DNA of 47,528 bases from contig JAUHWU010000010.1 of the NCBI GenBank assembly GCA_030427065.1, positions 1 through 47,528 on the forward strand, read 5' to 3'. Positions 22,932 to 33,047 of this stretch are shown one piece after another (the first letter of the stretch is position 1; each line of letters begins with the position of its first letter). The position numbers and the translations under genes were made by a program. The DNA comes from Gammaproteobacteria bacterium. Its GTDB lineage: Bacteria > Pseudomonadota > Gammaproteobacteria > Pseudomonadales > Pseudohongiellaceae. Under the pieces are notes generated by a model. It saw only the letters and a list, made by a program, of their open reading frames with translations. It had not been told where the DNA came from and did no database searches.

Positions 22932-24683
22932 TTACTTACAAATAGCCACCACACAAATTGAATCCAGCGTTCTGCCTTCAGGCGGCACTTCCAGACCCCG
23001 TTCTGTCATCAGCCTGCGAAGCAGGGCTGATGTTTCGGGGTGTGATTCTGCTGATTGTACCCCAACGCGCACCAGGCCTTCGGCATAGTCTATTGCCTGC
23101 CAGGTAGTTCCTGCCAGCTGGTAAACAGAATCACGGCTGCCGATATCCCTTAATGACAGGTCAGCGCCGGCATCAACCAGCATCTGTACCGCATAGTTAC
23201 GACCTTTGTGAGCCGCGCCCATCAGTGCTGTGCGTCCGTCTTCGCGATCCTGCGCATTCACATCATTGCCCAGGGCAATGAGCATCTCAATGGTTTCCCG
23301 GTTTGCCTGCTCAGACCACTCAAAGGTCACCCCTTCTACCCAGGCAATACCGGCAGCCACCATTAATGGCGTCACACCGACGCTGGTATTGATATTGGGG
23401 TCAGCCCCATGTGCCAGTAACAGCTTCATCAATTCCTGATCGCTGGACTGCGCTGCGCGCAGGAAAGGTGTGGCACCTTCTTCACGCAACCACTGGTGGG
23501 TAAAAATGGTTCGGGTTTCTGTACTGGATGCCATGCGCAAATTCGGATTGGCGCCATTTTCCAGCAGCAAGCTGATGAAATCGAGATGAGGCATATCAGG
23601 CTTACGGGTAGGATAGTCACCACCTTCGATATTACGGTTATCGGTGGCAATATAGAGTGGGTTCCAGCCGCCCTCATTGGCAATATTCGGATTCGCACCA
23701 TGGTCCAGCAGAAATTTTCCAATCTGGTAATAGCGGTTTTGCGTCGCCGTTAACAATGGTGTCCAGCCAAATTCACTGACCTGGTTTACATCAGCACCCG
23801 CATCCACCAGCACCTTGACGGTATCCAGATCACCTTCACGTACAGCGAAATGTAATGCGGTGAGTCCGCCCCACTGTTTGGCTGGAGCCGCACTTATGGC
23901 CTCCCCGAAATCGCCTACCTGAACATCTTCTTTCTGAAATTCCTGAACCAGTTCCCGGGGTAATCTGGCGAGCAATTCCTCGCGGGTAATGTTCAACTCC
24001 AGATCCTGATTATCAAGCTCACCCTGGGCACCAAAGTCGCCTCCCTGCCCTACACCCTGATAAAAACCGCGGATACGGTTGCGTGCCGTCGGCGCAAGAT
24101 AGGGATTTCTCCCCGGCGGTGCATCAGCTGAATTCATGGCTATATTGGCGCCATTGTCCAGTAGCAGTTTTACCGCGGGTGCATTTCTGTTGGCCGCCGC
24201 CCACATAAGTGCTGATGTGCCCCGTAAATTTTCAGTGGCATTGATATCGGCACCCCGATCAAGAATCAACTGCATGGCTTCCAGGTTACCCGTACGAGCG
24301 GCCATCATCAGGGGCGACTCGCCATTTGCCAATGTCTGGTTAACACCAGCACCGGCATCAAGCAGCATTTCGACCACCTTGACGTTGCCAGTCATGGCCG
24401 CGAGAACGAGAGGAGTCATGCCTTCCCGATTCGGGGCCTCAGGATCAGCTCCTGCATTTAACAAACTGCGCACGATAGCAGTATTTTCATTATAAATTGC
24501 CCATTGCAGGGCGTTGGTGCCATCCCGCTCAATGGTGTTTACATCAACATCCTGGCGAATCAAACGCTTAACGCTATCCATGTTGCCGTCTATCACTGCC
24601 CGGGTTAATTCGCTTTGTGCCAGCACAGATGAACTTAGAAAGAAGGACAGCAGTAACGAAAAAACTAATTTATCGGTTTTCAT
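22932..24683 (-). CDS. Secreted ankyrin-repeat protein
   Basis: A 583-aa protein with a signal peptide (LVFSLLLSFFLSSSVLAQ) and then ankyrin repeats in two blocks, at about 28-185 and 255-560. Typical units read DGTNALQWAIYNENTAIVRS, GMTPLVLAAMTGNVKVVEML and GLTALHFAVREGDLDTVKVL. Between the blocks lies a non-repeat insert (GFYQGVGQGGDFGAQGELD region, about 205-250). The C-terminus has a cysteine pair (CVVAIC). Periplasmic or surface protein-protein interaction is likely. It follows the DUF1552 gene by 12 bp on the same strand, so they form an operon. Such ankyrin/DUF1552 pairs occur in marine gammaproteobacteria, by recall. Confidence 0.9.
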   Translation of the reverse strand: MKTDKLVFSLLLSFFLSSSVLAQSELTRAVIDGNMDSVKRLIRQDVDVNTIERDGTNALQWAIYNENTAIVRSLLNAGADPEAPNREGMTPLVLAAMTGNVKVVEMLLDAGAGVNQTLANGESPLMMAARTGNLEAMQLILDRGADINATENLRGTSALMWAAANRNAPAVKLLLDNGANIAMNSADAPPGRNPYLAPTARNRIRGFYQGVGQGGDFGAQGELDNQDLELNITREELLARLPRELVQEFQKEDVQVGDFGEAISAAPAKQWGGLTALHFAVREGDLDTVKVLVDAGADVNQVSEFGWTPLLTATQNRYYQIGKFLLDHGANPNIANEGGWNPLYIATDNRNIEGGDYPTRKPDMPHLDFISLLLENGANPNLRMASSTETRTIFTHQWLREEGATPFLRAAQSSDQELMKLLLAHGADPNINTSVGVTPLMVAAGIAWVEGVTFEWSEQANRETIEMLIALGNDVNAQDREDGRTALMGAAHKGRNYAVQMLVDAGADLSLRDIGSRDSVYQLAGTTWQAIDYAEGLVRVGVQSAESHPETSALLRRLMTERGLEVPPEGRTLDSICVVAICK

Positions 24684-24695
24684 TATTTTTCCAAT

Positions 24696-26039
24696 TTATA
24701 CCAGGCCGGGAAGTCGTCCGGTTGAATCACCAAAACTGTCATATTCAAGGCCAAACATATCGAGCACGCTCAGTAGCATATTACTGGTGGGAACGGTTTT
24801 GCTTTCAAACGCCAGATGTTTGTCACCTTTCAGCTTGCCGGCGGCCCCGCCAACAAGAACCATTGGCACGTCATAATGCAAATGCTGGTTGGAGTTGCCC
24901 ATGTTTGAACCATAGAGCGTGACAGAGTTATCGAGCAGGGTACCTTCGCCTTCCTCGATGGAATTCAGCTTGTCAGCGAAATACGCCAGCATGCTGGCAT
25001 GGTATCGATTAAGTATGGCGTACTGGGCGACACGGCCGGGATCTTCAGCATGATGGGAACCCCCGTGAAAGCTGACATCAGTGCCTGAATCAGGATAAAC
25101 CCGACCGGTCAGGTCGCGTGCCATCAACAAGGTGCCGACGCGGGTAATATCTGCCTGGAAAGCCAGTGCCAGTAAATCAAACTGCAGCTTCACATGTTCA
25201 TCAAATGACTCTGGGACACCATAGGGTACAGCCATGGAGGGGACTGCATCGGATTTCTGCATGGCGATTTGCAGACGTCGTTCAATTTCACGCACATCAG
25301 TAAAGTATTGGTCCAGACGCATACGGTCAGGTGCCGCTACCTGGGTTTTCAATTTGGCCAGGTCTTCAGTGACTGAATCGAGAATGCTGCGTTGCTGTGA
25401 GCGGCGCAGAGCGCGCTCTTCTGCACTACCACCGGAACCAAACATTCTTTCAAACACCACCTGGGGATTAATTTCCATCGGCAGCGGTCGGGTTGGCGAC
25501 GACCAGGAGATAGTATTGGTATAAACACAGCTGTAACCTTCGCCACAGTTGGTGGAATTTGAGCCCGGGTCTTCGACGGCAAGCTGCAATGACGGCAGCA
25601 AATTGGTCTGGCCAATTTGCTGGGCCAGAATCTGGTCAATCGTGGTACCTACCTGCACATCAGCGCCGGAAGTTTTTTTCGGTTTAACCCCCGCCAGAAA
25701 AGCAGAGGCCACGAAGTGATCTGCCCCTGTTACACCGGGAGGATTCTCGGCGGATTTTGACCACATGCCGGAAGTCAGCACGACCTGTTTGCGCAGGTGT
25801 TCCAACGGCTTCCAGATGTAAGGATAGTCAAAACCTGCCGCTGTACTTTCCGGCTCCCAATACCCCGGTGCAGCACCATGGGGAATAAAAATGCCGGTAA
25901 ATCGTTGCGGCTGCAGGGATTGGGCCATTGCCATTGACGCAAATGCCGGCAACATGGACTCGAGCATTGGCAGAGCAAGGGTTGCACCAACGCCTTTCAG
26001 AAAGGTTCTTCTGGGCAATGATTTTTTGGAAATAAACAT
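24696..26039 (-). CDS. DUF1552 secreted protein
   Basis: A 447-aa protein of the DUF1552 family. The N-terminus has a twin-arginine-like signal (LPRRTFLKGVGATLALPMLE), so export of a folded protein is likely. Family segments: RFTGIFIPHGAAPGYWEPES, VLTSGMWSKSAENPPGVTGA, DHFVASAFL, and near the end GTLLDNSVTLYGSNMGNSNQ, HLHYDVPMVLVGGAAGKLKG and SNMLLSVLDMFGL. The family is related to alkaline-phosphatase-fold DUF1501 proteins and has no known activity. It often sits beside a DUF1592/DUF1588 cytochrome-like gene; none is present here. It is the first gene of the operon with the ankyrin protein. Confidence 0.9.
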   Translation of the reverse strand: MFISKKSLPRRTFLKGVGATLALPMLESMLPAFASMAMAQSLQPQRFTGIFIPHGAAPGYWEPESTAAGFDYPYIWKPLEHLRKQVVLTSGMWSKSAENPPGVTGADHFVASAFLAGVKPKKTSGADVQVGTTIDQILAQQIGQTNLLPSLQLAVEDPGSNSTNCGEGYSCVYTNTISWSSPTRPLPMEINPQVVFERMFGSGGSAEERALRRSQQRSILDSVTEDLAKLKTQVAAPDRMRLDQYFTDVREIERRLQIAMQKSDAVPSMAVPYGVPESFDEHVKLQFDLLALAFQADITRVGTLLMARDLTGRVYPDSGTDVSFHGGSHHAEDPGRVAQYAILNRYHASMLAYFADKLNSIEEGEGTLLDNSVTLYGSNMGNSNQHLHYDVPMVLVGGAAGKLKGDKHLAFESKTVPTSNMLLSVLDMFGLEYDSFGDSTGRLPGLV

Positions 26040-26428
26040 GTCTAAACCTCCGATAGCACTTTATAAACCAAATTTACTCAAATCCATTTGATCTCCAACA
26101 AATCCTGCGTTTTCATTTTGGTCTTTAAGTGATCCCCAAACATTTCTGTCTGTATCACGGGCTTGAGTAACACGCTGAAAAGGCATTTGTATTTTGCTGA
26201 TACAAGACTGCAATCAACTATTGGAGAACTGGTTCTTAAGTTGATAACTGTGGAAGAATTAATACTGATGGGCATTGGTAATACTGGCTCTGACCGTTTG
26301 CATACCAATTACCGAGGGGCATGTTGCAATCATAACTAAAACATACTTTTTATAAAAAGCATGTTTTAGGAATTTGGGCGAATTTTTACTGTATTTTTCG
26401 CTTTATGGAGACTTTTAGCGACTTTTGG
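26040..26428. other. Gene-free region between DUF1552 and SDR genes
   Basis: About 390 bp, AT-rich. It should contain the promoter of the DUF1552 operon. A 76-codon minus-strand frame at 26078-26308 has no protein-like features. The only structure seen is the palindrome at 26336-26369. Confidence 0.5.
26336..26369 (-). terminator. 34-bp near-perfect palindrome, probable SDR terminator
   Basis: CTAAAACATACTTTTTA pairs with TAAAAAGCATGTTTTAG with one mismatched pair in 17. It lies 59 bp downstream of the SDR stop (minus strand). The stem is AT-rich and the U-tract is weak, so it may be a terminator or a protein-binding or repeat element instead. Confidence 0.5.
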
Positions 26429-27112
26429 CTACCAGGGAATTAATGAGCCATCATAATTGTAAAAGCCTCCACTCCCGGAAACATCCAGGCTTTCAATAAC
26501 GGCCTGCATACCCCTCACACTGGTGAAAGTATTGATATCGGCACTGGGACCGCCCATATCTGTTTGCACCCAGCCCGGGTGCAGGGCAGCAAACAGCAAG
26601 CCCTCGCTGGCCAAATCAATAGAAAGACTTTTAATTACCTGATTCAGAGCAGTTTTTGATGAGCGGTATATATAGATGCCCCCCCCTGAATTATCCTCAA
26701 TGGAACCCATTTTCGAACTTAAATACACCAGCTTTCCCGGCGCCTGGCGATCCATCAAAGGCAGCAGCGCGCGAGTTAGCAATAAAGGGGCAATGGTATT
26801 AACCCGAAATACTTTCAGCCACTCCTGTTCGTCAACCTGCTCCAGCGACTGTCTCTCGCCATAAATACCGGCATTATTGATAAACAGACTTATTGCCCTG
26901 CCTGCCAGTAAATCAGGTAACTGCTCAATGGAGCGGGTATCTGCTACATCGAGGGGAAGAACCTGAAGCTCGCCACAGGCCAGCGCCTGCAGGCTTTCTG
27001 CTTTTTCCGGGTCTCTACAGCAGGCCGAGACATGGTACCCGCAGGCAAGATATTGTTTTACAAATTCAAGACCGATACCTCGGTTTGCACCAGAAATTAA
27101 CACTGTTTCCAT
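26429..27112 (-). CDS. SDR-family oxidoreductase
   Basis: A 227-aa classical short-chain dehydrogenase/reductase. The start at 27112 (METVLISGANRGIG) has GGAG 8 bp upstream and puts the Rossmann motif GANRGIG at residues 8-14; an upstream ATG at 27136 adds eight unlikely residues. Other motifs: DVADTR (cofactor), NNAGIYG (79-85), the catalytic Ser in YLSSKMGS (130-137), and Tyr149/Lys153 (YRSSK). LHPGWVQTDMGG closes the cofactor site. This resembles the CsgA/sniffer-like 'carbonyl reductase' subgroup. Substrate unknown; monocistronic. Confidence 0.9.
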   Translation of the reverse strand: METVLISGANRGIGLEFVKQYLACGYHVSACCRDPEKAESLQALACGELQVLPLDVADTRSIEQLPDLLAGRAISLFINNAGIYGERQSLEQVDEQEWLKVFRVNTIAPLLLTRALLPLMDRQAPGKLVYLSSKMGSIEDNSGGGIYIYRSSKTALNQVIKSLSIDLASEGLLFAALHPGWVQTDMGGPSADINTFTSVRGMQAVIESLDVSGSGGFYNYDGSLIPW

Positions 27113-27343
27113 TTTACTTACTCCACTTGAAATCAAGCGCTAACAGTTGCTGCAGCGCTGGTTTTTCTTGTCCCCCGGTGTAATATTGGGAACGAATATC
27201 GGTCTAATTTATACGCTCTGAGGAAAGAAAGTAAGGGATGGGTATGCCATTGAAATCCTTGCTCTTCCTTTCTCTTCGTTGTGCAAGTGTTGCGCCAGGT
27301 AAAAACCGGGAACCGCTGTTTTGAAATACAATATTACTGATTT

Positions 27344-28966
27344 ATGCTAAAAAAGCTTTATGTCACATTAATTAATTCCCAGAATCAGCCATCAGGACTG
27401 GTTCCCGCTGTGCTTCGGCCTTTATCTTTGCCGTTCCCGCTTCTGGCCTCAGTAATTATCTGCCTTTCAACATTCACACCTGTACATTTGTATGCCCAGA
27501 GCAGGGCGGAATTAAAAACACTTTTTTTTGAGCCCGTTTATCCGGATAACCCCGATGAAATCCTGCTCAGTTCCGGCGCGACAGGTAATGCGGTAAATAC
27601 CATTTCTGTACCTGATTCTTCTTCTGTGTCTTCTTCCGGGCCGTTTTCATCTACCGAGTTATTTGAAGACATCCAGGACTACGAAAACAGCATTAGTACA
27701 CTGATTGAAAATGGCGGTGCCTTTGAGCCACGACTGGCACAGGAATACCTTTCCATTAGTGCGCTATACCAGCAGACAGGTGATTTTGAAAATGCTGTTA
27801 ACGCGCTGGAAAACACTATGCATATAGAAAGGGTCAATCAGGGGCTATATACCCTGGCCCAGGCTGATGCGGTCAGACAGCTAATCCAGGCCAACAAGGC
27901 GATTCGGAACTTTTCCGAGGCAGATCAATATCACGAATACCTGTATTACCTGATGTCCCGAAACCTTGAACCCGGTAGTGACGCCTTAACGCAGGCTGCC
28001 ATGGAATGGGCAGAATGGAATATCGAGGCTTATCGCAGGCTTAATTTTTACCAGGAAGAAGAACTTGCCACCTCTGGCAGTGTTTCCAGTATAGGTGCAA
28101 CGCTGCTGCGCAGGGGAGAGCTTGTCGCCATAGAAGATGATCAGTTTAGCGAGATAATGTTTGTTCCTAGGGCAGCTTTTTTTGATAGTGCAGCAAGCGC
28201 CAGATTGCAGTCATTTACTGCCGAACAACTTATCGATCCCAGGTTAAAAAGAGCTGAAGACCTTTATGATACGATTTTGGAAAGTGATCCTTACAATAAA
28301 GATATTCTGCAAAAAAAAGCCAATATCACTCACCTGTATAAAATGCAGCTGGAGAAATTTATAGGAAACAATATGCCGGGAAGCAATATCAGGCCATCAT
28401 CCAGCCGCCTGCTTCGATCCTCACGGCACTTTCGACGCAGCAATTCAGACATTGATGAAAGCCTGCTTGCGTATGCCGTTGAACTTGAAAACTCTGATGA
28501 CCCGGAAAATAATTCCAATCCGGAAGCCCGGGCCAAAGCGTATATTGAACTGGGCGACTGGAACATTGCTTTCGAAAACAGCCAAAAAGCTGATGAGTAT
28601 TACAGTAAAGCCCGGGATATCCTACTGGCAAATGATTATTCGGAAGAACAGGTTACTGCGTTTATTTCACCGGAACCGGCTCTCTTTATCCCGGAATTTG
28701 TTACCTATGCAGATACAAGAAGCTTTCAGAATATCCCTGAAAATATGGACATTCCTTACACAGGTTATATTGATGTGAGTTTCAATAAACAAAGAACTGG
28801 CAACTTGCGTAATATAAAAATAGAAAACTATTCCGAAGATACCGGTAACCTGGTAAGAAACCGTCTGATGGATTTATTAAATACAGTCAAGGTAAGGCCA
28901 ACAATTGTTGCAGGTGAAGCACAATCGCAATCTGATATACATGTGCGCTATTACTATACTTATTAG
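27344..28966 (+). CDS. Secreted TPR protein with TonB-C-like end (paralogue 1)
   Basis: A 540-aa protein with a long N-terminal signal or anchor (hydrophobic core about 25-46, then HLYAQS). The mature start LKTLFFEPVYPDNPDEILL is shared with the next protein. TPR-like helices lie at about 110-205 (LAQEYLSISALYQQTGDFEN, ALENTMHIERVNQGLY, SEADQYHEYLYYLMSR), followed by an NPEARAKAYIELGDWNIAFE unit at about 385-410. The last 70 residues (YTGYIDVSFNKQRTGNLRNI, then KVRPTI) look like a TonB C-terminal fold, and the protein ends HVRYYYTY. No known family is recognised. The ribosome site is weak. Periplasmic or outer-membrane-linked location inferred. Confidence 0.75.
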   Translation: MLKKLYVTLINSQNQPSGLVPAVLRPLSLPFPLLASVIICLSTFTPVHLYAQSRAELKTLFFEPVYPDNPDEILLSSGATGNAVNTISVPDSSSVSSSGPFSSTELFEDIQDYENSISTLIENGGAFEPRLAQEYLSISALYQQTGDFENAVNALENTMHIERVNQGLYTLAQADAVRQLIQANKAIRNFSEADQYHEYLYYLMSRNLEPGSDALTQAAMEWAEWNIEAYRRLNFYQEEELATSGSVSSIGATLLRRGELVAIEDDQFSEIMFVPRAAFFDSAASARLQSFTAEQLIDPRLKRAEDLYDTILESDPYNKDILQKKANITHLYKMQLEKFIGNNMPGSNIRPSSSRLLRSSRHFRRSNSDIDESLLAYAVELENSDDPENNSNPEARAKAYIELGDWNIAFENSQKADEYYSKARDILLANDYSEEQVTAFISPEPALFIPEFVTYADTRSFQNIPENMDIPYTGYIDVSFNKQRTGNLRNIKIENYSEDTGNLVRNRLMDLLNTVKVRPTIVAGEAQSQSDIHVRYYYTY

Positions 28967-29002
28967 TTGGCAGGATTAATGAAATACACCTAATATCCAG
29001 TA

Positions 29003-30598
29003 ATGCATTTAATTCGATCTATATATAATCCCGGTATCCCGGGGCTAACAGGTACTGGCACAGTCTTTGCCGGTCCTTTTTTTTCCAATTTCTATTCCGC
29101 CCTTTTATTTACACTCGCTGGACTTTCCGGCTCCCATTTTGCTATTGCCCAGGAAAGTGACAATCTGGATTTTCTGATTTTCGAACCCGTATTAATCGAA
29201 ACTCCGGAATCTTTTAGTCAAGCTGAAGTTGATACTGGAATCGTCAGCGAAATTACTTTTAGGGAATTAACCTCTTTGCCCAAAGGCAATAATGCCGTTA
29301 GTGCTTCAGAGTATTTGCTGAACCGTCTTGCCACAGAAAATAATAATCAAATCGCCGTGGACGAAACTTCTATTAACGCTTATGAAGAATCCATCAAGGC
29401 ATTGGAACTGGAAGGGGGCGCCTACGAGCCTGCACTGAGCCAGGAACTGATAGCGATCAGCAAACTCTACCAAAACCGAAATGAGCATGAAAAAGCGCTG
29501 GAATACCTGGATAAGGCACTCCATGTGAACAGGGTTAATCTTGGTCTTTATAATCTGGATCAGGAGCAAATAGTTGAAGAAAAAATTCGTAGCCTTGTTG
29601 CTTTGGGAAATTTACATGAAGCAGACCAGCAGCAGGAATACCTATTTAGTCTGAAAAGACGTAATTTTGGTGATACCAGTGTAAATATTCTGCCCGCACT
29701 CATTGATTACGCCGAATGGAATATTTTTGCTTTTGACTCAAGACTGATTATGAATCCCGGACTTTCCTATGCAGCAGATTCCAGAACCTTCAGCAAATAT
29801 AGAGTCAGCAATTCAATAGGCGAAGAAGATTTCAGATTGGCAAGACTGGCTAATGCCCAGGTAATGTATAGAACCATTATCCAGATCTTACTGAGAAATT
29901 ATGGTTTCAATGATCCAAGAATAGTGGAGATGGAAAAAAATCTGGCTTTAACAAACTACTTCTTCGCCACCAACCTGGGGGTCACAATGAATACTTTTGG
30001 TAGCAACAGTAATTCACCCTCCCTTAATTCACCTCCCGGCTTTTACGAAACATCATCAAGGGTCTCATCCAACTCAATGGGTTATCGTCATGGCCGACAA
30101 TCCCTGGAAAGGCGGCTTGAATATCTGTACAACATGGACAATATTTCACCAGAAGAAATTGCCAGGGCAAAAATCGAACTTGGCGACTGGCAGCTTACTT
30201 TCAAAAAGCGCACAGTGGCATTGGATATCTATCAGGATGCCTATGATGAATTAAGGAATCAGGGTATTGATCAAGAACACATTGATGCTTTATTCAGCCC
30301 GGTTTTACCTCAACCGATTCCAGAGTTCATAACCTATCGGTATAGCAGAGCAGCACATACTATCCCCGAAGATCAGCCATTGGATTATCAGGGCTGGATA
30401 GATGTGCAAATGACAATTAATCGTTTTGGCAAACCGCAAGACGTTTCAATTCTTGCTCAAAGCCCCGATACGACTGAATTACTTGAAGATCGTCTGCTAC
30501 GATTCCTCAAAAGCTATACGACCTTTCGCCCCAGGTTTTCCAATGATGAGTTACGAAATGAGGATCCCGTCAAGTTCCGATATTATTATTCCTATTAA
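29003..30598 (+). CDS. Secreted TPR protein with TonB-C-like end (paralogue 2)
   Basis: A 531-aa tandem paralogue of the preceding gene, 36 bp downstream. Same plan: a long signal region ending HFAIAQES, the mature start LDFLIFEPVL, TPR-like helices (LSQELIAISKLYQNRNEHEK, ALEYLDKALHVNRVNLGLY, EADQQQEYLFSLKRRN), an IDYAEWN motif also found in the first copy (MEWAEWN), an ARAKIELGDWQLTF unit, a TonB-C-like end (YQGWIDVQMTINRFGKPQDV) and the terminus KFRYYYSY. The two copies are clearly related but diverged, so the duplication is old. A strong terminator follows, making this a two-gene operon. Confidence 0.77.
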   Translation: MHLIRSIYNPGIPGLTGTGTVFAGPFFSNFYSALLFTLAGLSGSHFAIAQESDNLDFLIFEPVLIETPESFSQAEVDTGIVSEITFRELTSLPKGNNAVSASEYLLNRLATENNNQIAVDETSINAYEESIKALELEGGAYEPALSQELIAISKLYQNRNEHEKALEYLDKALHVNRVNLGLYNLDQEQIVEEKIRSLVALGNLHEADQQQEYLFSLKRRNFGDTSVNILPALIDYAEWNIFAFDSRLIMNPGLSYAADSRTFSKYRVSNSIGEEDFRLARLANAQVMYRTIIQILLRNYGFNDPRIVEMEKNLALTNYFFATNLGVTMNTFGSNSNSPSLNSPPGFYETSSRVSSNSMGYRHGRQSLERRLEYLYNMDNISPEEIARAKIELGDWQLTFKKRTVALDIYQDAYDELRNQGIDQEHIDALFSPVLPQPIPEFITYRYSRAAHTIPEDQPLDYQGWIDVQMTINRFGKPQDVSILAQSPDTTELLEDRLLRFLKSYTTFRPRFSNDELRNEDPVKFRYYYSY

Positions 30599-30628
30599 AC
30601 CTTCTAAAGGTGTTTATATTTTCAGCAT

Positions 30629-30662
30629 AAAAAAGGCCGGATAGATATCCGGCCTTTTTTGT
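30629..30662. terminator. Bidirectional rho-independent terminator
   Basis: The stem GGCCGGAT - AGAT - ATCCGGCC (30635-30654) is flanked by an A-run on the left and a T-run on the right. It serves the TPR operon and the converging IorB gene. Confidence 0.9.
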
Positions 30663-30692
30663 TTTGGAAAAGATGAAATACGTTATAGGTAC

Positions 30693-33047
30693 TTATACAA
30701 GCTTATAACCTAATTCAAACAATGGCATTTTCCTTATGCGATCACCAGTTGCGTTATAGATTGCATTGGTGACTGCGGCCAGTACCGGTGGCATGGAAGG
30801 CTCTCCACCACCTGTTGGAGAAAACTCCTCCGGCTCAAGGAAAGAAACTTCCAGTTCAGGCGCCTGTGGCATTCTTAACAGGGGATACTGATGGAAATTC
30901 TGCTGCTGGATAATGCCATTTTCAAATGTGATCTTGGCATTAAACAACTGGCTGATACCATCAATGATTCCGCCTTCCATCTGGTTCTCGGCACCACTAA
31001 GGTTATGAATGAAACCAAAGTCACCAACTGCCCAGACCTTGTGTATTTTCACTTCTTTATTGGCGTTTACAGAGACATCGGCAACCTGAGCCACATAGCC
31101 GCTATGGCAGAAGTAGAAAGACAGGCCTTTAGCACGACCTGGCTCACTAGCACCCTGTTCATAACCGGAAATTCTGGCTACTTCGCTGATGACATTAGCG
31201 GCTCTTCCTGTATGCATGGACTGTGGATTTTCAGGGTTCGCCAAACGTGGGTCGCCAAGAGTATCCAGCAGGAAGTCCACATGGCTTTTACCTGAAGCGA
31301 CAGCCAGCTCATGCATAAACCCCTGGAAACTGAAAGCAAAAGCGTTGGACGCTGGTGCACGCATTGGTCCAGTAGGAATAGCATTATGGAACATGGTCTG
31401 TGAAAGTTTCACATTATCAATGACGTCTTTGGGGAAAACATTGGGATTGAGATCCGCACTGGTCATAGGCGCACGATCATTACCGGTTGAGGTAAAGAAG
31501 TGATCCTGCCATGCAGTCAGGTTACCGACTGAATCCAGACCAGCTGTATAGGAATGGAAACCACCTGGACGGAAGTAATCACCGCTCATGTCATCTTCAC
31601 GAGTCCACTGCAGTAATACCGGACGGCCTTCCATTTTGCGAGCTATGGCAACGACTTCAAATACGTAATCGTTAGCCAGTTTTCTGCCGAAACCACCACC
31701 AATACGGGTTTGATGCAGGACGACTCGCTGCGCAGCTTCTTCAGCTGGAATACCAAGTAATACTGCAGAACCTGACTCACCACTTTGTGGAATCTGTGCT
31801 GGCGCCCAGATTTCAACGTTGCCATTCTGGTACAGTGCAGTACAGGTTTCTGGCTCAAGCTGGGCATGGCTGACATAGGGATATTCATAAAAGCCCGACA
31901 CTACTGTGGCAGCATTCTGCAACACAGCTTCAGCATCACCTTTGCTAGCGGGTACGGTAGTCGGTCCATTAGGTCCGCGGGAAGTTGTCATCAAAGGCTC
32001 GCCATCTTCATCTTTCATGGCATAGGCGCGTTCGACAATTTCACTCCAGCTGGAGACTTCTGCGTTGCTGAGGTCCCATTCAATTTCAAGCTCACGCTTG
32101 GCTTTGATTGCGGCCCAGGTGGACTCAGCCACAATAGCAACACCACTGAACATATCACCACCACCGGGATTGAACATTTTGGGGTTACCAAATTCATCCA
32201 GAATGAAGGCATCGACAACACCTCTGAGTGACTTGATGTGACTTTCGTTGAAAGAAAGGGCACGGCCACCAATCTGAGGGCATTTGGTGTAGGAAGCGAA
32301 AAGCATACCGTCCAATCGTGTATCTGCACCAAACAGAGGTTTACCGGTAACGATGTCAAGGTTATCAACGCCGGTAAAACGTTTGCCCATCAGGGTAAAC
32401 TGATCCCTGGTTTTAAGGGTCAGAGTAGCCGGATCCGGTACGGGCATGGTTGCAGCCAGTTCGGCAAACTCACCATAGCCCCATTCGCGGCCAGAGGTTG
32501 CATGGACTACCTTGGTGTTGCTGGTAGTCAATTCTGCCAGCGGAATATTCAGTTGTTGTGCAGCCGCCGCCAGGATCATCGCCTTGCCAGTAGCACCGGC
32601 CTGACGCATGGCCATCCAGTTCATTGGCGTAGAAAGCGAACCACCGGCAAACTGTGCACCATATTTAGACGCATCAATGTCAGCCTGTACAACGTCAACA
32701 TCTTCCCAGGCACAATCCAGTTCATCGGCAATAATCAATGGCAGGCCGGTTTTGATACCCTGGCCACATTCCGGATTCTTGGAGAAAATATTGATTCGGC
32801 CATTCGGCTGTATCTGCACGTAGGGGCTCAGTGTGCTGGTTGCATCTGCTGCTGCAGCAGACTGGGCTTTCGCCTGGTTGGAGCCTGTGCCTAAGGCCAG
32901 GCCAATGACCAGACCACCACCAGTGATCCCTGATACCTTGAAAAACTGCCGGCGAGAAAGTTGAGGAATTTCAACCTTCGGGGTGGAGGTTAAGTCCTGG
33001 AAAAAGCCAGGTAATTCGGGGGAAAGATTGTCAGTAATCAGTTTCAT
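30693..33047 (-). CDS. Molybdopterin-binding subunit, isoquinoline 1-oxidoreductase beta (IorB) type
   Basis: A 784-aa large subunit of a periplasmic xanthine-dehydrogenase-family hydroxylase. The twin-arginine signal [10 protein letters not shown] lies about 30-40 residues in and is followed by a hydrophobic stretch. Family segments: [100 protein letters not shown] and the C-terminal [20 protein letters not shown]. Members hydroxylate N-heterocycles or oxidise aldehydes; the actual substrate cannot be told. Its ATG overlaps the stop of the iron-sulfur subunit gene by 4 bases. No cytochrome subunit or XdhC-like maturation gene is visible nearby. Confidence 0.9.
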   Translation of the reverse strand: MKLITDNLSPELPGFFQDLTSTPKVEIPQLSRRQFFKVSGITGGGLVIGLALGTGSNQAKAQSAAAADATSTLSPYVQIQPNGRINIFSKNPECGQGIKTGLPLIIADELDCAWEDVDVVQADIDASKYGAQFAGGSLSTPMNWMAMRQAGATGKAMILAAAAQQLNIPLAELTTSNTKVVHATSGREWGYGEFAELAATMPVPDPATLTLKTRDQFTLMGKRFTGVDNLDIVTGKPLFGADTRLDGMLFASYTKCPQIGGRALSFNESHIKSLRGVVDAFILDEFGNPKMFNPGGGDMFSGVAIVAESTWAAIKAKRELEIEWDLSNAEVSSWSEIVERAYAMKDEDGEPLMTTSRGPNGPTTVPASKGDAEAVLQNAATVVSGFYEYPYVSHAQLEPETCTALYQNGNVEIWAPAQIPQSGESGSAVLLGIPAEEAAQRVVLHQTRIGGGFGRKLANDYVFEVVAIARKMEGRPVLLQWTREDDMSGDYFRPGGFHSYTAGLDSVGNLTAWQDHFFTSTGNDRAPMTSADLNPNVFPKDVIDNVKLSQTMFHNAIPTGPMRAPASNAFAFSFQGFMHELAVASGKSHVDFLLDTLGDPRLANPENPQSMHTGRAANVISEVARISGYEQGASEPGRAKGLSFYFCHSGYVAQVADVSVNANKEVKIHKVWAVGDFGFIHNLSGAENQMEGGIIDGISQLFNAKITFENGIIQQQNFHQYPLLRMPQAPELEVSFLEPEEFSPTGGGEPSMPPVLAAVTNAIYNATGDRIRKMPLFELGYKLV

